From Paraflavisolibacter caeni (GTDB lineage Bacteria > Bacteroidota > Bacteroidia > Chitinophagales > Chitinophagaceae), in the NCBI RefSeq assembly GCF_025628885.1, contig NZ_JAOTIF010000003.1, positions 186,001-250,000 on the forward strand: a DNA stretch of 64,000 bases, in the 5' to 3' direction. The notes beneath the pieces are model-generated. The model did not search any database and was not told where the DNA came from. It saw nothing but the letters and a program-made list of their open reading frames with translations. Position 1 is the stretch's first letter; each line of letters opens with the position of its first letter. The position numbers were made by a program, and so were the translations under genes. Below, one piece after another: positions 52,870-62,797 of this stretch.

Positions 52870-54087
52870 TTATGCGTTTTGATAAAAGTTTTCAAGTTGA
52901 AGGTAGAATTCAGATAATTGTTCGTCTGAAATAAACTTTGCGGTATCTGTAAACCGGATAAATCGGGTAATCTGTTTCAGGTCTTCCTTAGGATAGTCTG
53001 TTTTAGAATGAACAGTAGCTACAAAAGACTCATCCAGCACCTGCGTTGTTATTTTGTAGTGATTTCGCAAGTGGTCAAGGAAATATGCGGACATTTTCTT
53101 TGCGAGGTTCACATGGTCATTCTGATCATAATACAACCGTCCAATGGTTTTTATAAAGTCAAGCGAATCATTTATTGGAGGTGTTATTTCAGGAATCATC
53201 CGTTGCTTACGGCGCATTTCGAGTAATATAAAAAGCAATAACGCCCCAAGTGCTGTAAGCAGGCCCCATTTAAAAGCCGGGTATTGAAATAACACACGGT
53301 AGAGGCTTGGATCCTTTTCCTTTTTATTGCTTCTTTTTACCAGAAAATATTCATTCCATACAATCTTGTTAACTTGTGGCGGAATTACTGAAAGCACTTG
53401 CTCGTAGTAGTGAATATTGTCTTTATGCAACAGGAAATAATTGCTAAATGCAAGGGGGGCCAGATGTAAATAAAAGTGCCCCTTGCCCGTATTCATTTGT
53501 ATAAAATTGACCTGTTTTTTTTCATTGCGGCCCATAATATTAGTACGCAATGTATCTATTTCAATAAAGGAGGCTTCATACTTTCTTCCAGGGTATTGAT
53601 AGGCAAGATGGTTGATAAAGGGTGGGTTTTCCAGATTAAGTTGCAGGCTATCCAATCCTTCACCAAAGTATTCATCAAATACCAGGTCTTTTGTACGCGT
53701 GTGGAAATACCGGTTGGCCTCATACGAAAATGTATTGGCAATGATGAAAACATAATTGCCATTTTGTGCAAAGTCTTTTAGTGGCTCCAATTCCCATACT
53801 TCAGCATTGAAATCTTTTGTTACAATAATAACTGCCTGGTTGCCAGTTTTATAATCTAGGGAGTCCCAGTCGCCAGGGCGTTTTTTATCGTAACTGACAC
53901 TGGCATTTGGAAATAATGCAGGTAGTAATTGGTATGCAACATTAGTTCCATAAGGGATTTTTTCATTATGCCTTAATGTAATCCGAGGATTAAATTTACG
54001 AGGTCTGTTTTTAGCTGAAATTAGCAGCAAGCTCATAAATGCTATCACCGACACCGCAACTATAAAAAAGAGGCTGTATTTTTTCAT
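52870..54087 (-). CDS. DUF4350 domain-containing protein
   Basis: A 405-residue protein with a signal-anchor near residues 5-24, a DUF4350 Rossmann-like domain (about 35-230; for example GTNVAYQLLPALFP), a second membrane helix near 278-294 (WGLLTALGALLLFILL) and a cytoplasmic tail. This is the usual third partner in Bacteroidota MoxR clusters. Its ATG overlaps the upstream stop by 4 bp. Molecular role unknown. Confidence 0.85.
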   Translation of the reverse strand: MKKYSLFFIVAVSVIAFMSLLLISAKNRPRKFNPRITLRHNEKIPYGTNVAYQLLPALFPNASVSYDKKRPGDWDSLDYKTGNQAVIIVTKDFNAEVWELEPLKDFAQNGNYVFIIANTFSYEANRYFHTRTKDLVFDEYFGEGLDSLQLNLENPPFINHLAYQYPGRKYEASFIEIDTLRTNIMGRNEKKQVNFIQMNTGKGHFYLHLAPLAFSNYFLLHKDNIHYYEQVLSVIPPQVNKIVWNEYFLVKRSNKKEKDPSLYRVLFQYPAFKWGLLTALGALLLFILLEMRRKQRMIPEITPPINDSLDFIKTIGRLYYDQNDHVNLAKKMSAYFLDHLRNHYKITTQVLDESFVATVHSKTDYPKEDLKQITRFIRFTDTAKFISDEQLSEFYLQLENFYQNA

Positions 54088-54878
54088 ATGCGGTTATTGA
54101 AGGATGTGAAATCTTTAAGAATGGTTTGAAAAGCTTCTGCTGAGATATCGAATTTACCATACCAGGTATAATCAAAATCTCTTGTAAGGCGAAAAAAATC
54201 CTTGTAGAAAGCAGTTCCCTGTAATTGCCATAAATAATCACTATTTGTTTTTTCAGCTTTGTATTGAATAATATCTTTATCTGCCATCAATTTTAATGTT
54301 TGTAAATATAGGAGGCGGATGGCAAGGCGATAATTGTTTGTATTTAGCGCATTTTTGATATCTGTATCATAATTGATAGAATATATATCATTAGTCTCCA
54401 CTTCTTTACTCGCATTGCTAATACTGATAGCGGATTTTCGGAACAGGCGGACATTACTCACCTCTAGGTACCAGATCAATACAGCAACAAATGTCCCTAT
54501 AATAAAAATCCATAACATTGTTTTGAACCAGGGCTGACGATAGAATGATATACCTTCTGATGGTTGTTCTTTAGCTTCTGTCTTTTTCATTTTTACAGGT
54601 GCTGTATTTGCATACCAAAAGTCCGGATTATTTTTCAGCGTATTGACAAGGCTGTCCGGCACACTGCGCAGGTGTATATAAGGTGCTACGGATATATTAT
54701 CAAAGTAGAAAGTAGTGTCATCACTTGCTGTTACAACCGAAGGCACATCTATCAAGGTGTCAAGTAGTGTAATTGTATCATCCTTTTCCTGTGCGTGAAT
54801 GTTCGGTGCTGCAATCGTAAGCATTGCCATGTAGCAAAACCGGAATATTATGATTATATGTTTAGAACTCTTATTCAT
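54084..54878 (-). CDS. DUF4129 domain-containing protein
   Basis: A 264-residue protein: signal peptide (about 1-29), a periplasmic segment, one membrane helix (about 113-133) and a C-terminal DUF4129-type domain (about 165-260; NNYRLAIRLLYLQTLKLM, KTNSDYLWQL). Overlaps the SpoIIM gene by 8 bp and the DUF4350 gene by 4 bp, so the cluster is translationally coupled. Function unknown. Confidence 0.8.
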   Translation of the reverse strand: MNKSSKHIIIIFRFCYMAMLTIAAPNIHAQEKDDTITLLDTLIDVPSVVTASDDTTFYFDNISVAPYIHLRSVPDSLVNTLKNNPDFWYANTAPVKMKKTEAKEQPSEGISFYRQPWFKTMLWIFIIGTFVAVLIWYLEVSNVRLFRKSAISISNASKEVETNDIYSINYDTDIKNALNTNNYRLAIRLLYLQTLKLMADKDIIQYKAEKTNSDYLWQLQGTAFYKDFFRLTRDFDYTWYGKFDISAEAFQTILKDFTSFNNRI

Positions 54879-55851
54879 GTATTTTAGGGAAACGGTTTTG
54901 CCGGGTATTTACCAGCTTACGGTATAATTTAACAGGATAGATTATAAAGTACCAAATGATAAAAGATGCAGATGCTGCTAATAATAAAAGGCTAAGCGCA
55001 AGTGGCATGTTATAATAGCGAGTGATAAATCCTTCAAAAAAAGCTGCGACGATAAAGATTGGCATTAATCCTACAACTATTTTAACTCCATCTTTGAGTC
55101 CAATGCGCAGAGAGTCCCAGCGTTTGATAGTGCCTGGGAACAAAAAGCTTTTACCAAGGACAATGCCCGCGCTACTGGCAATTATGATGGCAGTTAATTC
55201 CAGAATGCCATGAATTAAAATTGTAATAGTCGCTTTAGTGCCAAGGCTCTTAGCATAAAACATGAACTCAAAAGCCCCAAGTCGCATAGCTTCCTTGATG
55301 AGCGATGAAATGGTAGGGATACCAAAAAAAATGCCTTTTGCAAAATACATAAAAGACACAACGATATTGTTGATCATCAGTCCCAGCCACATTAAAAAGG
55401 AATTACCCATCATATAGACTCCGAAAGGGTTGCCTTCTTCAATATTACGTTCGGTCATGTCCACATAAGCATCGCTGAGTACTTCTCGTACAAAGGTTGG
55501 GTCTTTGTAGGAAGAGAAGAAGCCTACAATAAAGAAGATGATGAAGAGTACAAATGCCAAAAGTATGATGAGGTGATGTTTTTGGATTGTTAAGGGGACA
55601 TCATACTTCCAAAATTTGATCAACCGGTTGGATTCTTCCTTTCGGTTTTGATAAATGTTCAGGTAAATGCGGGCTGCCAGTCCATTGATATATGGTGTCA
55701 CTTTCCCGTTGGGGTAAAAGGTTTTGGCATAGGCCAAATCATCGACAAGCCGGGTAAAGTCTTTTGCCACCTCATCGGCATCTTTAGAGGCCCCATTTTG
55801 AATGCGTTCCCAGCGATCTTTGTTTTTCTTTATGAATAATCCTTCACGCAC
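54871..55851 (-). CDS. Stage II sporulation protein M-like (SpoIIM/DUF95) membrane protein
   Basis: A 326-residue protein with a soluble N-terminal part (1-100) and about five membrane segments (SpoIIM fold), with GNSFLMWLGLMINNIVVSFMYF and HGILELTAIIIASSAGI as family hallmarks. The organism is not a sporeformer; in Bacteroidota these genes head the MoxR-DUF58 cluster. The start is GTG 55851. First gene of the cluster. Confidence 0.88.
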   Translation of the reverse strand: MREGLFIKKNKDRWERIQNGASKDADEVAKDFTRLVDDLAYAKTFYPNGKVTPYINGLAARIYLNIYQNRKEESNRLIKFWKYDVPLTIQKHHLIILLAFVLFIIFFIVGFFSSYKDPTFVREVLSDAYVDMTERNIEEGNPFGVYMMGNSFLMWLGLMINNIVVSFMYFAKGIFFGIPTISSLIKEAMRLGAFEFMFYAKSLGTKATITILIHGILELTAIIIASSAGIVLGKSFLFPGTIKRWDSLRIGLKDGVKIVVGLMPIFIVAAFFEGFITRYYNMPLALSLLLLAASASFIIWYFIIYPVKLYRKLVNTRQNRFPKIHE

Positions 55852-56002
55852 TTAGAAAGTTTGTATTAAATAGTTAGTTATTTGGGGTTTGAAGCTAATG
55901 AAAAAATGGATAAGCTGTGTCTGATTGGTAAATCAATCTTCAGTCATTTTGTCATTGAAAATCGCTGGTAGAGATTTTGTGCAGAGATTCCAAATATTCT
56001 TT

Positions 56003-56980
56003 ATGGAAAACAGTTATTCTGAAATAACCGATGCCTATTTATTGGATGAATATTCCAAAACAGTTGTGGGGGTGGCTGAACGCACAGCGGAGAGTGTAGG
56101 TCATATTGAAGTACTGAAGCAGGTATTCAATAACCGAACTGGTAAAAACCATTTGCAGCCAGCATCCGGCTCAGGTTTTTTGATTTCTTCAGACGGATAT
56201 ATGATCACCAACAATCATGTTATTGAAAAAGCTGAAAGCATTTTGGTGACATTTCCGGATGGAAGAAAAATTTCTGCCGAAATAATTGGTGCTGACCCCT
56301 CTACAGATATTGCTGTATTAAAAATATATGCTGAAGGTTTGAAGGCTTTACAATTTAGTGATTCCAAGCAAATAAGGGTTGGCCAGATAGCAATTGCCTT
56401 AGGCAATCCTATGGGCTTGCAACATACCGTAACAACAGGAGTGGTGAGTGCACTCGGTCGATCATTACGTGCCAACAATGGCCGTTTGATTGATGATGTG
56501 ATCCAGACTGACGCAGCTTTGAATCCGGGTAATAGTGGTGGCCCTTTGCTGGATTCTTCAGGCCGGGTGATTGGCGTAAATACGGCTGTAATTGCAGGTG
56601 CCCAGGGGCTGTGTTTTGCAGTTTCTTCAAATCTGGCAGCTACCGTTACAGGTCAGCTGATCTTGCATGGAAAAGTAAAGCGGGCGCAATTAGGTATAGC
56701 CGGACAGTTGGTCAACTTGTCAGCAAGGATGATCGCTGTTAATCATCTTAACAATGTAACTGGTGTTTATGTTTTTGAAATTGTTGCAGATTGCCCTGCT
56801 GATAACCAGGAATTACGTGTAGGAGATATTATTGTTGCTTTTGATGGCGTTAGTGTTTCCAGCGTTGATGATTTGCACCGTTTTTTGAATGAAGGAGCTA
56901 TCGGCCGTAAAGTGGGGTTGAGCGTACTGCGTGGAGGTAGAGCACAGGAGATTACCGTTGTTCCAGGCGAGATATGCTAA
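56003..56980 (+). CDS. S1C (HtrA-like) serine protease with one PDZ domain
   Basis: A 325-residue trypsin-like protease with a full triad: H72 in TNNHVIE, D102 in PSTDIAVLKI and S178 in NPGNSGGPL; a single PDZ domain follows (about 225-320, GVYVFEIVADCPADNQELRVGDIIVAFDG). I see no signal peptide from ATG 56003 nor from the alternative TTG at 55925, so it may be cytoplasmic, unlike DegP/DegQ. It lies between spoIIM (divergent) and rdd, inside the MoxR neighbourhood. Confidence 0.92.
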   Translation: MENSYSEITDAYLLDEYSKTVVGVAERTAESVGHIEVLKQVFNNRTGKNHLQPASGSGFLISSDGYMITNNHVIEKAESILVTFPDGRKISAEIIGADPSTDIAVLKIYAEGLKALQFSDSKQIRVGQIAIALGNPMGLQHTVTTGVVSALGRSLRANNGRLIDDVIQTDAALNPGNSGGPLLDSSGRVIGVNTAVIAGAQGLCFAVSSNLAATVTGQLILHGKVKRAQLGIAGQLVNLSARMIAVNHLNNVTGVYVFEIVADCPADNQELRVGDIIVAFDGVSVSSVDDLHRFLNEGAIGRKVGLSVLRGGRAQEITVVPGEIC

Positions 56981-57095
56981 GCAGCATTGATATTCTTATT
57001 AGGAATTGGGGACGTTGCGTAAATAACATGGTGTATTCAAATAAAATGATAACTTCAAATTATAAATCGTAATCTTTTAAGTTCAAACCTGCTCC

Positions 57096-57902
57096 ATGTC
57101 GATTGTCCGCATCAGTACCAACTTTAATATTGATATTGATTTTGAGACGCCGCCTTTTCATCAAAGACTGTTTGCTTGGGCGATTGATTTATTCCTGCTT
57201 GTTTTTTACATTATCGTGGCCAGCAAGTTTATTAATTGGCTGGAACAACGGGTAGGCTATAGTAAGGATAGTTTATATAATCTATGGGCAGTGGGATTGT
57301 TGCTCATTTTGCCTTTCTTTTTATATCACATTGTTTGTGAGGTGACCATGAATGGTCAGAGTATTGGCAAAAAGTTGATGGGTATCAGGGTTGTAAGTGA
57401 AAATGGGGGTAGGCCAAGCATCAGCCAGTATATAATACGGTGGCTGATACGCACCTCTGACTATACAGTGCTTATTATTATCATTTATGCACCTTATATA
57501 GCCGTTTACGGTCCAATGTTCTTTTGGGCCCTGGGTGGATCTGTTCTTTTGTTGTTTGTTGATATTGTTTTGGTTAATTCCAGAAAGCAACAACGGCTGG
57601 GTGATATCCTTGCGCATACTTTACTGATCAGGACAAAGCAAAATATGACCATCAATGATACTATTTTCCAGGCTATAGCCAGTGATTATATCCCTTATTT
57701 CCCACAGGTGATGCAATTGAGTGATCGAGATATTAATACCTTGAAATCAATACTTACCAGGGCTCAGAAAAGTAATGATCTATTGTTAGCAGCTAATACA
57801 AGTGAAAAAATTAAAAAACACCTGCATATTGAAACTTCAATGTCTCCGTTCGATTTCCTAGATGCATTGCTGAAAGATTATAATTATTTATCAGGAATAT
57901 AA
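57096..57902 (+). CDS. RDD family membrane protein
   Basis: A 268-residue protein with an RDD domain (about 20-175): four hydrophobic segments, the Arg and Asp pair in FHQRLFAWAIDLFLL and NGQSIGKKLMGIRVVSE, and a soluble C-terminal tail (about 180-268). In many Bacteroidota an RDD gene is divergent from spoIIM in MoxR clusters; here the S1C protease gene stands between. Function unknown. Convergent with the next gene. Confidence 0.88.
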   Translation: MSIVRISTNFNIDIDFETPPFHQRLFAWAIDLFLLVFYIIVASKFINWLEQRVGYSKDSLYNLWAVGLLLILPFFLYHIVCEVTMNGQSIGKKLMGIRVVSENGGRPSISQYIIRWLIRTSDYTVLIIIIYAPYIAVYGPMFFWALGGSVLLLFVDIVLVNSRKQQRLGDILAHTLLIRTKQNMTINDTIFQAIASDYIPYFPQVMQLSDRDINTLKSILTRAQKSNDLLLAANTSEKIKKHLHIETSMSPFDFLDALLKDYNYLSGI

Positions 57903-57916
57903 AGGTTTGCCTGGTT

Positions 57917-58384
57917 TTAAGAAAACATAGAAGTCCCGATAACAGCGAAAATGATTCCGATGGCATAGAAAGCTAATAGAATGATCGTAATTATACCCAG
58001 GTAGCGAAAATAAGCTTTCAAATTTTGAAATGAATAATTCAACGCATGCTGGTCGTTTCCATTTAAAGAAGCGCTCATTCGGTTGGCAAAACGTAACAAA
58101 TAAAGAAGTGGAAAAAATATGATTAGGGCGCTGATGATATAAATAAAAGCGAACGCTCCCATGCCAAAAGTTCCAAAAATATTGGAAGAGCCGTATTCCT
58201 GACTTATGCTGCTACTCATTTCAGAGGACATGCCAATCAACATAAAAATACCCATGACCAACATAAACGCAAGAAGGATGAAACCGCAGATTGCCAGGAA
58301 TTTTGCCCACCGGGCAGTATCAGCAAGATGAGCTTTCGTTACAGGGTCGATGGACAGGGAAAATAAAGAAGAAGTAGGTTCCAT
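57917..58384 (-). CDS. DUF5362-like small membrane protein
   Basis: A 155-residue protein with four hydrophobic segments and an N-terminal amphipathic stretch (KAHLADTARWAKFLAICGFILLA) as in the DUF5362 family. There is a loop rich in S/M (SSEMSSSISQEYGSSN) after TM1-2. Family assignment moderately sure; function unknown. 15 bp from the convergent RDD stop. Confidence 0.65.
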   Translation of the reverse strand: MEPTSSLFSLSIDPVTKAHLADTARWAKFLAICGFILLAFMLVMGIFMLIGMSSEMSSSISQEYGSSNIFGTFGMGAFAFIYIISALIIFFPLLYLLRFANRMSASLNGNDQHALNYSFQNLKAYFRYLGIITIILLAFYAIGIIFAVIGTSMFS

Positions 58385-58531
58385 AATTATTAGGGTTTGA
58401 TAAGATTAAATTTAACAGCATCTGTGTATTTATGCAAGTTTAATTTATCACCCAAGAGTCCCCAGTCCCTGCAAAAGGGCACCAGGTTATTGTTGTAAAC
58501 TGTTATAGGTGTTTTAAAGAAGATATAAAAG

Positions 58532-58566
58532 AAAAGGTTCTGAGCCTTATGGCTGCAGAACCTTTT
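58532..58566 (-). terminator. Terminator after proS
   Basis: AAAAGGTTCTG..GCC pairs with GGC..CAGAACCTTTT (one bulged base), with T-rich sequence following on the minus strand, 40 bp downstream of the proS stop. Confidence 0.85.
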
Positions 58567-58609
58567 AAATATTAGATGTAGAAAAATGAATTGCTCTTTT
58601 TCACTCCCG

Positions 58610-60088
58610 TTAATAGGCCCGGGCAAAGAGGACGCGTTGTTTGGATGGCTTACCGGTTAGTATGCACTTGCCTTCTTCATGTGTATTGTTCAGAGGAATG
58701 CAGCGAATGGTCGCTTTGGTCTTTTCCTTGATCGCGTCTTCCGTTTCTGGTGTTCCATCCCAGTGAGCTGATACAAAACCTCCTTTTTCGTCCAGCATTT
58801 TTTCAAATTCTTCCCAGCTATCTACTATTGTGGTATGTTCCTCGCGGTAAGTATTAGCTTTTTGGTACAGGTTCTGCTGGATATCATTCAATAATTTCTG
58901 GATATTCTCTGCCAGGTTATCTAATGAAAGAGATTGCTTTTCTTTTGTATCCCTACGGGCAACTTCGGCAACATTGTTTTCCAGGTCTCTTGCTCCCAAT
59001 GCAATCCGCACCGGAACACCCTTCATTTCATATTCGGCAAATTTCCAGCCTGGTCGGGTGTTGTCATTGTCGTCGTATTTGACACTGATGCCCATAGCTT
59101 TTAATTGGGAAATAATCTCGCCCACCTTGGCGTCAATTTTTGCTTTTTGTTCTGCGCCCTTGTAAATGGGAACGATTACTACCTGAAGCGGTGCAATTTT
59201 GGGTGGCAGAACTAAACCATCATCATCGCTGTGCGCCATAACGAGGGCTCCAATCAGTCGGGTACTCACGCCCCAGCTGGTAGCCCACACATATTCCTGT
59301 TTGTTTTCGCGGCTGAGGAACTTAACTTCAAAAGCTTTGGCAAAATTTTGTCCCAGGAAGTGGGAAGTTCCAGCCTGCAAAGCTTTCCCATCCTGCATTA
59401 GTGCTTCAATGCAATAGGTGTCTTCAGCACCTGCAAAACGTTCATTCGGCGTTTTTACGCCTTTTACTACAGGCAATGCCATATACTCTTCGGCAAATGT
59501 GGCATATACATCCAGCATTTTCTCTGTTTCAACAATGGCTTCTTCGGCAGTAGCATGGGCCGTATGGCCTTCCTGCCAGAGGAATTCAGCTGTGCGCAAA
59601 AAAAGCCGGGTACGCATTTCCCAGCGTACTACGTTGGCCCATTGGTTGACCAGGATAGGGAGGTCGCGATAAGATTGTATCCAGTCTTTATAAGTATTCC
59701 AGATAATTGCTTCACTGGTTGGACGTACGATCAGTTCTTCTTCCAGTTTTGCCTCAGGATCTACAATTAATTTGCCTTTGTTGGAAGGATCTGTTTTCAA
59801 GCGGTAGTGAGTAACAACGGCGCACTCTTTTGCAAAGCCTTCTGCGTTTTTCTCTTCAGCCTCAAACAAGCTTTTGGGGACAAAAAGAGGGAAGTAGGCA
59901 TTTTGATGCCCGGTTTCCTTGAACATTTTATCCAGCACATCTCTCATATTTTCCCAAAGCGCAAAGCCATAAGGTTTTATCACCATACAGCCTCTGACAG
60001 CAGAGTAATCTGCCAGTCCGCCTTTGATCACGAGGTCGTTATACCATTGTGAGTAATCCTGTGACCGTGAAGTAATTTCCTTGCTCAT
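58610..60088 (-). CDS. proS: Prolyl-tRNA synthetase (eukaryote/archaeal-like type)
   Basis: A 492-residue class II synthetase without the bacterial editing insertion. Motif 2 region [31 protein letters not shown] and motif 3 [17 protein letters not shown] are clear; the anticodon-binding domain and a C-terminal zinc-like domain ending RVLFARAY (Tyr terminus, typical of this type) are intact. A TACTTTTG box at 60215-60208 (minus) could be its promoter, giving a leader of about 115 bases. Confidence 0.96.
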   Translation of the reverse strand: MSKEITSRSQDYSQWYNDLVIKGGLADYSAVRGCMVIKPYGFALWENMRDVLDKMFKETGHQNAYFPLFVPKSLFEAEEKNAEGFAKECAVVTHYRLKTDPSNKGKLIVDPEAKLEEELIVRPTSEAIIWNTYKDWIQSYRDLPILVNQWANVVRWEMRTRLFLRTAEFLWQEGHTAHATAEEAIVETEKMLDVYATFAEEYMALPVVKGVKTPNERFAGAEDTYCIEALMQDGKALQAGTSHFLGQNFAKAFEVKFLSRENKQEYVWATSWGVSTRLIGALVMAHSDDDGLVLPPKIAPLQVVIVPIYKGAEQKAKIDAKVGEIISQLKAMGISVKYDDNDNTRPGWKFAEYEMKGVPVRIALGARDLENNVAEVARRDTKEKQSLSLDNLAENIQKLLNDIQQNLYQKANTYREEHTTIVDSWEEFEKMLDEKGGFVSAHWDGTPETEDAIKEKTKATIRCIPLNNTHEEGKCILTGKPSKQRVLFARAY

Positions 60089-60194
60089 ATATTGGTTTGA
60101 AGTTTGGAGTTGTCAGTTTGGAGAACTGATAACTATTCTTTTCTTTATCATTAGTTTAACAGCAAACTGCTGTAACTTAGATAAGGATGGTAAT

Positions 60195-60202
60195 TAAATT
60201 TG
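60195..60202 (+). promoter_or_regulatory. Candidate -7 box (TAAATTTG) for the Tyr-rich lipoprotein gene
   Basis: Plus-strand TAnnTTTG match 42 bp before the ATG at 60245, back to back with a minus-strand TACTTTTG (60215-60208) that faces proS. The two could form a divergent promoter pair. Confidence 0.35.
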
Positions 60203-60244
60203 ATGCGCAAAAGTAGGCATCTTCCACGTTTAAATACGACTGCC

Positions 60245-61048
60245 ATGAAAACAGTTTTACCGCTTCTCGCCCTTATTACCTTCTTCACCAGCTGCTCGAC
60301 CGCATATAAATCAGGACAAACACCTGATGACGTATATTATTCACCTGAGCGACCACAAGTTGTCCGTAATGAATATGCCCAGGTAGATAAAGAAAATGAC
60401 CGTCAGTATCGCGGCAGCAGAAGAAATGAATACCAGGATGATTATTATAACGACAATTACTACAATGACCGGTACCTGCGCATGATGGTACGTAACCGTA
60501 GAACATGGTCTGATTTGGATTTTTATTATAGCGATCCTTATGCTTACAGGTATAATTATCCTAACTATTTCTCCAACTACTGGAGTCCGTATAGTGCCTG
60601 GAACTCGAATTCATACTGGAATTATTACTATAATCCATATTGCAGCCATTTTTATAATCCTTACTATTATACCAATACTTATTATGGCGGTAGTTATGGC
60701 AATGTAATTATCGTGAATCCGAAGAGTCCGGTTTATAACCGGCCTCGAACTGCTAACCTGCAGGTGTACAATTCACCGCAAAAATCGCAGGGCACTCGCC
60801 AGCAGAGTTATGGAAATTATAAAAGTGGAGATGCTCCTGTTTACTCTACTCCTGCACCAAGACGCAGCAGTAATACAGGAAATGAGCTGAGAGATATTTT
60901 TGGAAGCAGTAATTCATCTTCCTCTGGCAATAATTCCTCTATTTCGCCCTCAAGGCCCTCCAGTAGTAGTTCTGGTAATTCAGGTAGCTCCGGAAGCTCT
61001 AGCAGTAGTTCGGGAGGTGCAAGCCGGGCCCCATCACGCAGTTTTTAA
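60245..61048 (+). CDS. Tyrosine/serine-rich lipoprotein, unrecognised
   Basis: A 267-residue lipoprotein: signal MKTVLPLLALITFFTSC with the lipid cysteine at about C17. The mature part is very rich in Y, N and S in the middle (repeats of YNY, NYYYNP, YYNDNYY) and has a low-complexity Ser/Gly tail (SSSSGNSGSSGSSSSSSGG). ATG 60245 is chosen because it starts the lipoprotein signal. No domain recognised; such Y/N-rich surface proteins occur in many Bacteroidota. Likely outer-membrane attached. Confidence 0.65.
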   Translation: MKTVLPLLALITFFTSCSTAYKSGQTPDDVYYSPERPQVVRNEYAQVDKENDRQYRGSRRNEYQDDYYNDNYYNDRYLRMMVRNRRTWSDLDFYYSDPYAYRYNYPNYFSNYWSPYSAWNSNSYWNYYYNPYCSHFYNPYYYTNTYYGGSYGNVIIVNPKSPVYNRPRTANLQVYNSPQKSQGTRQQSYGNYKSGDAPVYSTPAPRRSSNTGNELRDIFGSSNSSSSGNNSSISPSRPSSSSSGNSGSSGSSSSSSGGASRAPSRSF

Positions 61049-61136
61049 AGATATTTGAATCGTAAAAAGGTTTTATGGGTGTTGGCAGCGGCATCTATAG
61101 AACCTTTTTTATAAAGCATAGTTTGAAAAGTACAAT

Positions 61137-62681
61137 ATGAAAAAAATATTACTATTAACAGTCGGTTATTTACTGTCACAATCAATATTGGCACAAGAGC
61201 CTTCTGATGCGCTCAGGTTCTCCTGGACAGTGCCCAGTGGGACAGCCCGCCAACAGGCAATAGGGGGCGCTATGGGGTCTTTGGGAGGGGATATTTCAGC
61301 TGCTTATGTTAATCCTGCAGGCTTAGCCTTTTATAAGACCGGTGATTTTGTTTTTAGTCCTATATACCAGGTACAAAGGGCAAAGGGATCTTATCTGGGC
61401 TATAATGAAAGCGAGGTGAAAAGGAAAATGCTTTGGGGAACAACAGGATTTGTGACCGGATCGGGTGGAAATGGACGCAAAGTAAAGAGCACTTCTTTTG
61501 CGCTTGCTTATAACCGCAGTGCAGATTTCAACAGCAATTTTACTTACAAGGGTGCAAATAATACCAGCTCTTATTCGCAGAAATATCTCGAAGAAATAGC
61601 TGGTGATAAAAGCGGTAATAGTGTGAATGTCAACTATCCATTTGGGGCCAGCCTGGCATTTAGAACCCTATGGATCGATACCGTTGGTGGAGGTACTGAA
61701 CCAAACTTTGATTTTCAAAGCCGGTCCCAGAATATTTTGACTTCCGCTGGCCTATTACAAAGGCAAACATTTCAATCGAGGGGTGGTATCCATGAATTTG
61801 CCATTGCGGGTGCAATTAATTTAAATGATAAAGTGATGCTGGGCGGAACTCTTGGAATTCCTGTTTTAAGTTATCATCGTAACACGCAGTTCGCAGAGGC
61901 CGATGCCACCGAAAACAGCTCGAACCAATTTAATTTTGCAACAGTAGATGAGGATATTGATGTAAGCGGGGCTGGCATCAATCTGAAGGCAGGTGTGATT
62001 TTTAAGCCGGAAGAATACTGGAGGATAGGTTTCGCTTTTCATACACCTACACTTTACAGTTTAACGGATCATACGATGATCACTGTTACGGCAGATGTGG
62101 AATCGGCTGATGGGACATTGTTTACCAATAACGAAGATATTACCGGCGCTCCTTCTGAGTTTAAATACACTTTTACTTCTCCATATAGGGCAATAGCCAG
62201 TGTTTCGTATGTATTGCGGGAAACCCAGGATATTTCACAACAGAAGGGATTTCTTACCGCTGATATTGAATATGTGAATTATAAGGCTTCCTCTTATGAG
62301 CCCGATCAGGAAAGTGCATACGATACAGGTACCACGGAATATTTGAAATCCCTTAACCGGGCTATTGACAATGCTTATAAGGGCGCTTTCAATATCAGGG
62401 CCGGTGGCGAACTGAAGTTTACCACTTTTATGGTTCGTGCTGGTGCTGCGTACTATGGCAATCCGTATCAAAACATTAATGGTGAAAAAGGCAGCAAGCT
62501 AAATCTGAGTGGTGGGATTGGCTATCGGGATAAGGGTTTTTTTGCTGATCTTACCTATGTGCATTCTATACAGAAAGATACTCATTTTCCTTACCGCCTG
62601 ATTGATCCCAGTCAGTATTATGGAGCTCAAATCAAGTCGAATGTGGGCAATGTGCTGATGACGGTGGGATTGAAGTTTTGA
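61137..62681 (+). CDS. OmpP1/FadL-family outer-membrane protein
   Basis: A 514-residue beta-barrel with signal peptide (MKKILLLTVGYLLSQSILAQ). The N-terminal hatch region RFSWTVPSGTARQQAIGGAMGSLGGDISAAYVNPAGLAF matches the FadL/TodX transporter group, here the OmpP1 type of Bacteroidota, which take up long-chain or hydrophobic compounds across the outer membrane. Regular length; C-terminal strand ends TVGLKF. A terminator follows at 62701. Confidence 0.9.
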   Translation: MKKILLLTVGYLLSQSILAQEPSDALRFSWTVPSGTARQQAIGGAMGSLGGDISAAYVNPAGLAFYKTGDFVFSPIYQVQRAKGSYLGYNESEVKRKMLWGTTGFVTGSGGNGRKVKSTSFALAYNRSADFNSNFTYKGANNTSSYSQKYLEEIAGDKSGNSVNVNYPFGASLAFRTLWIDTVGGGTEPNFDFQSRSQNILTSAGLLQRQTFQSRGGIHEFAIAGAINLNDKVMLGGTLGIPVLSYHRNTQFAEADATENSSNQFNFATVDEDIDVSGAGINLKAGVIFKPEEYWRIGFAFHTPTLYSLTDHTMITVTADVESADGTLFTNNEDITGAPSEFKYTFTSPYRAIASVSYVLRETQDISQQKGFLTADIEYVNYKASSYEPDQESAYDTGTTEYLKSLNRAIDNAYKGAFNIRAGGELKFTTFMVRAGAAYYGNPYQNINGEKGSKLNLSGGIGYRDKGFFADLTYVHSIQKDTHFPYRLIDPSQYYGAQIKSNVGNVLMTVGLKF

Positions 62682-62700
62682 AAGGTGAGTGTTGATCATG

Positions 62701-62756
62701 AAAAGTCCTGAAGTGGATTTGTTTAAATGAACAAGGCACTTCAGGACTTTTTATTT
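62701..62756 (+). terminator. Terminator after the FadL-like gene
   Basis: AAAAGTCCTGAAGTG pairs perfectly with CACTTCAGGACTTTT (62737-62751), followed by more T. Confidence 0.9.
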
Positions 62757-62797
62757 ATAGATTAGCTGGATCGCAGCCATCGATATTAGTTAAGTAA

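Noticed and set aside
60089-60180. Possible T-box or riboswitch leader upstream of proS
   Set aside because: There are short direct repeats (GTTTGGAG) but no T-box motif or stem set, and T-boxes are not typical of Bacteroidota.
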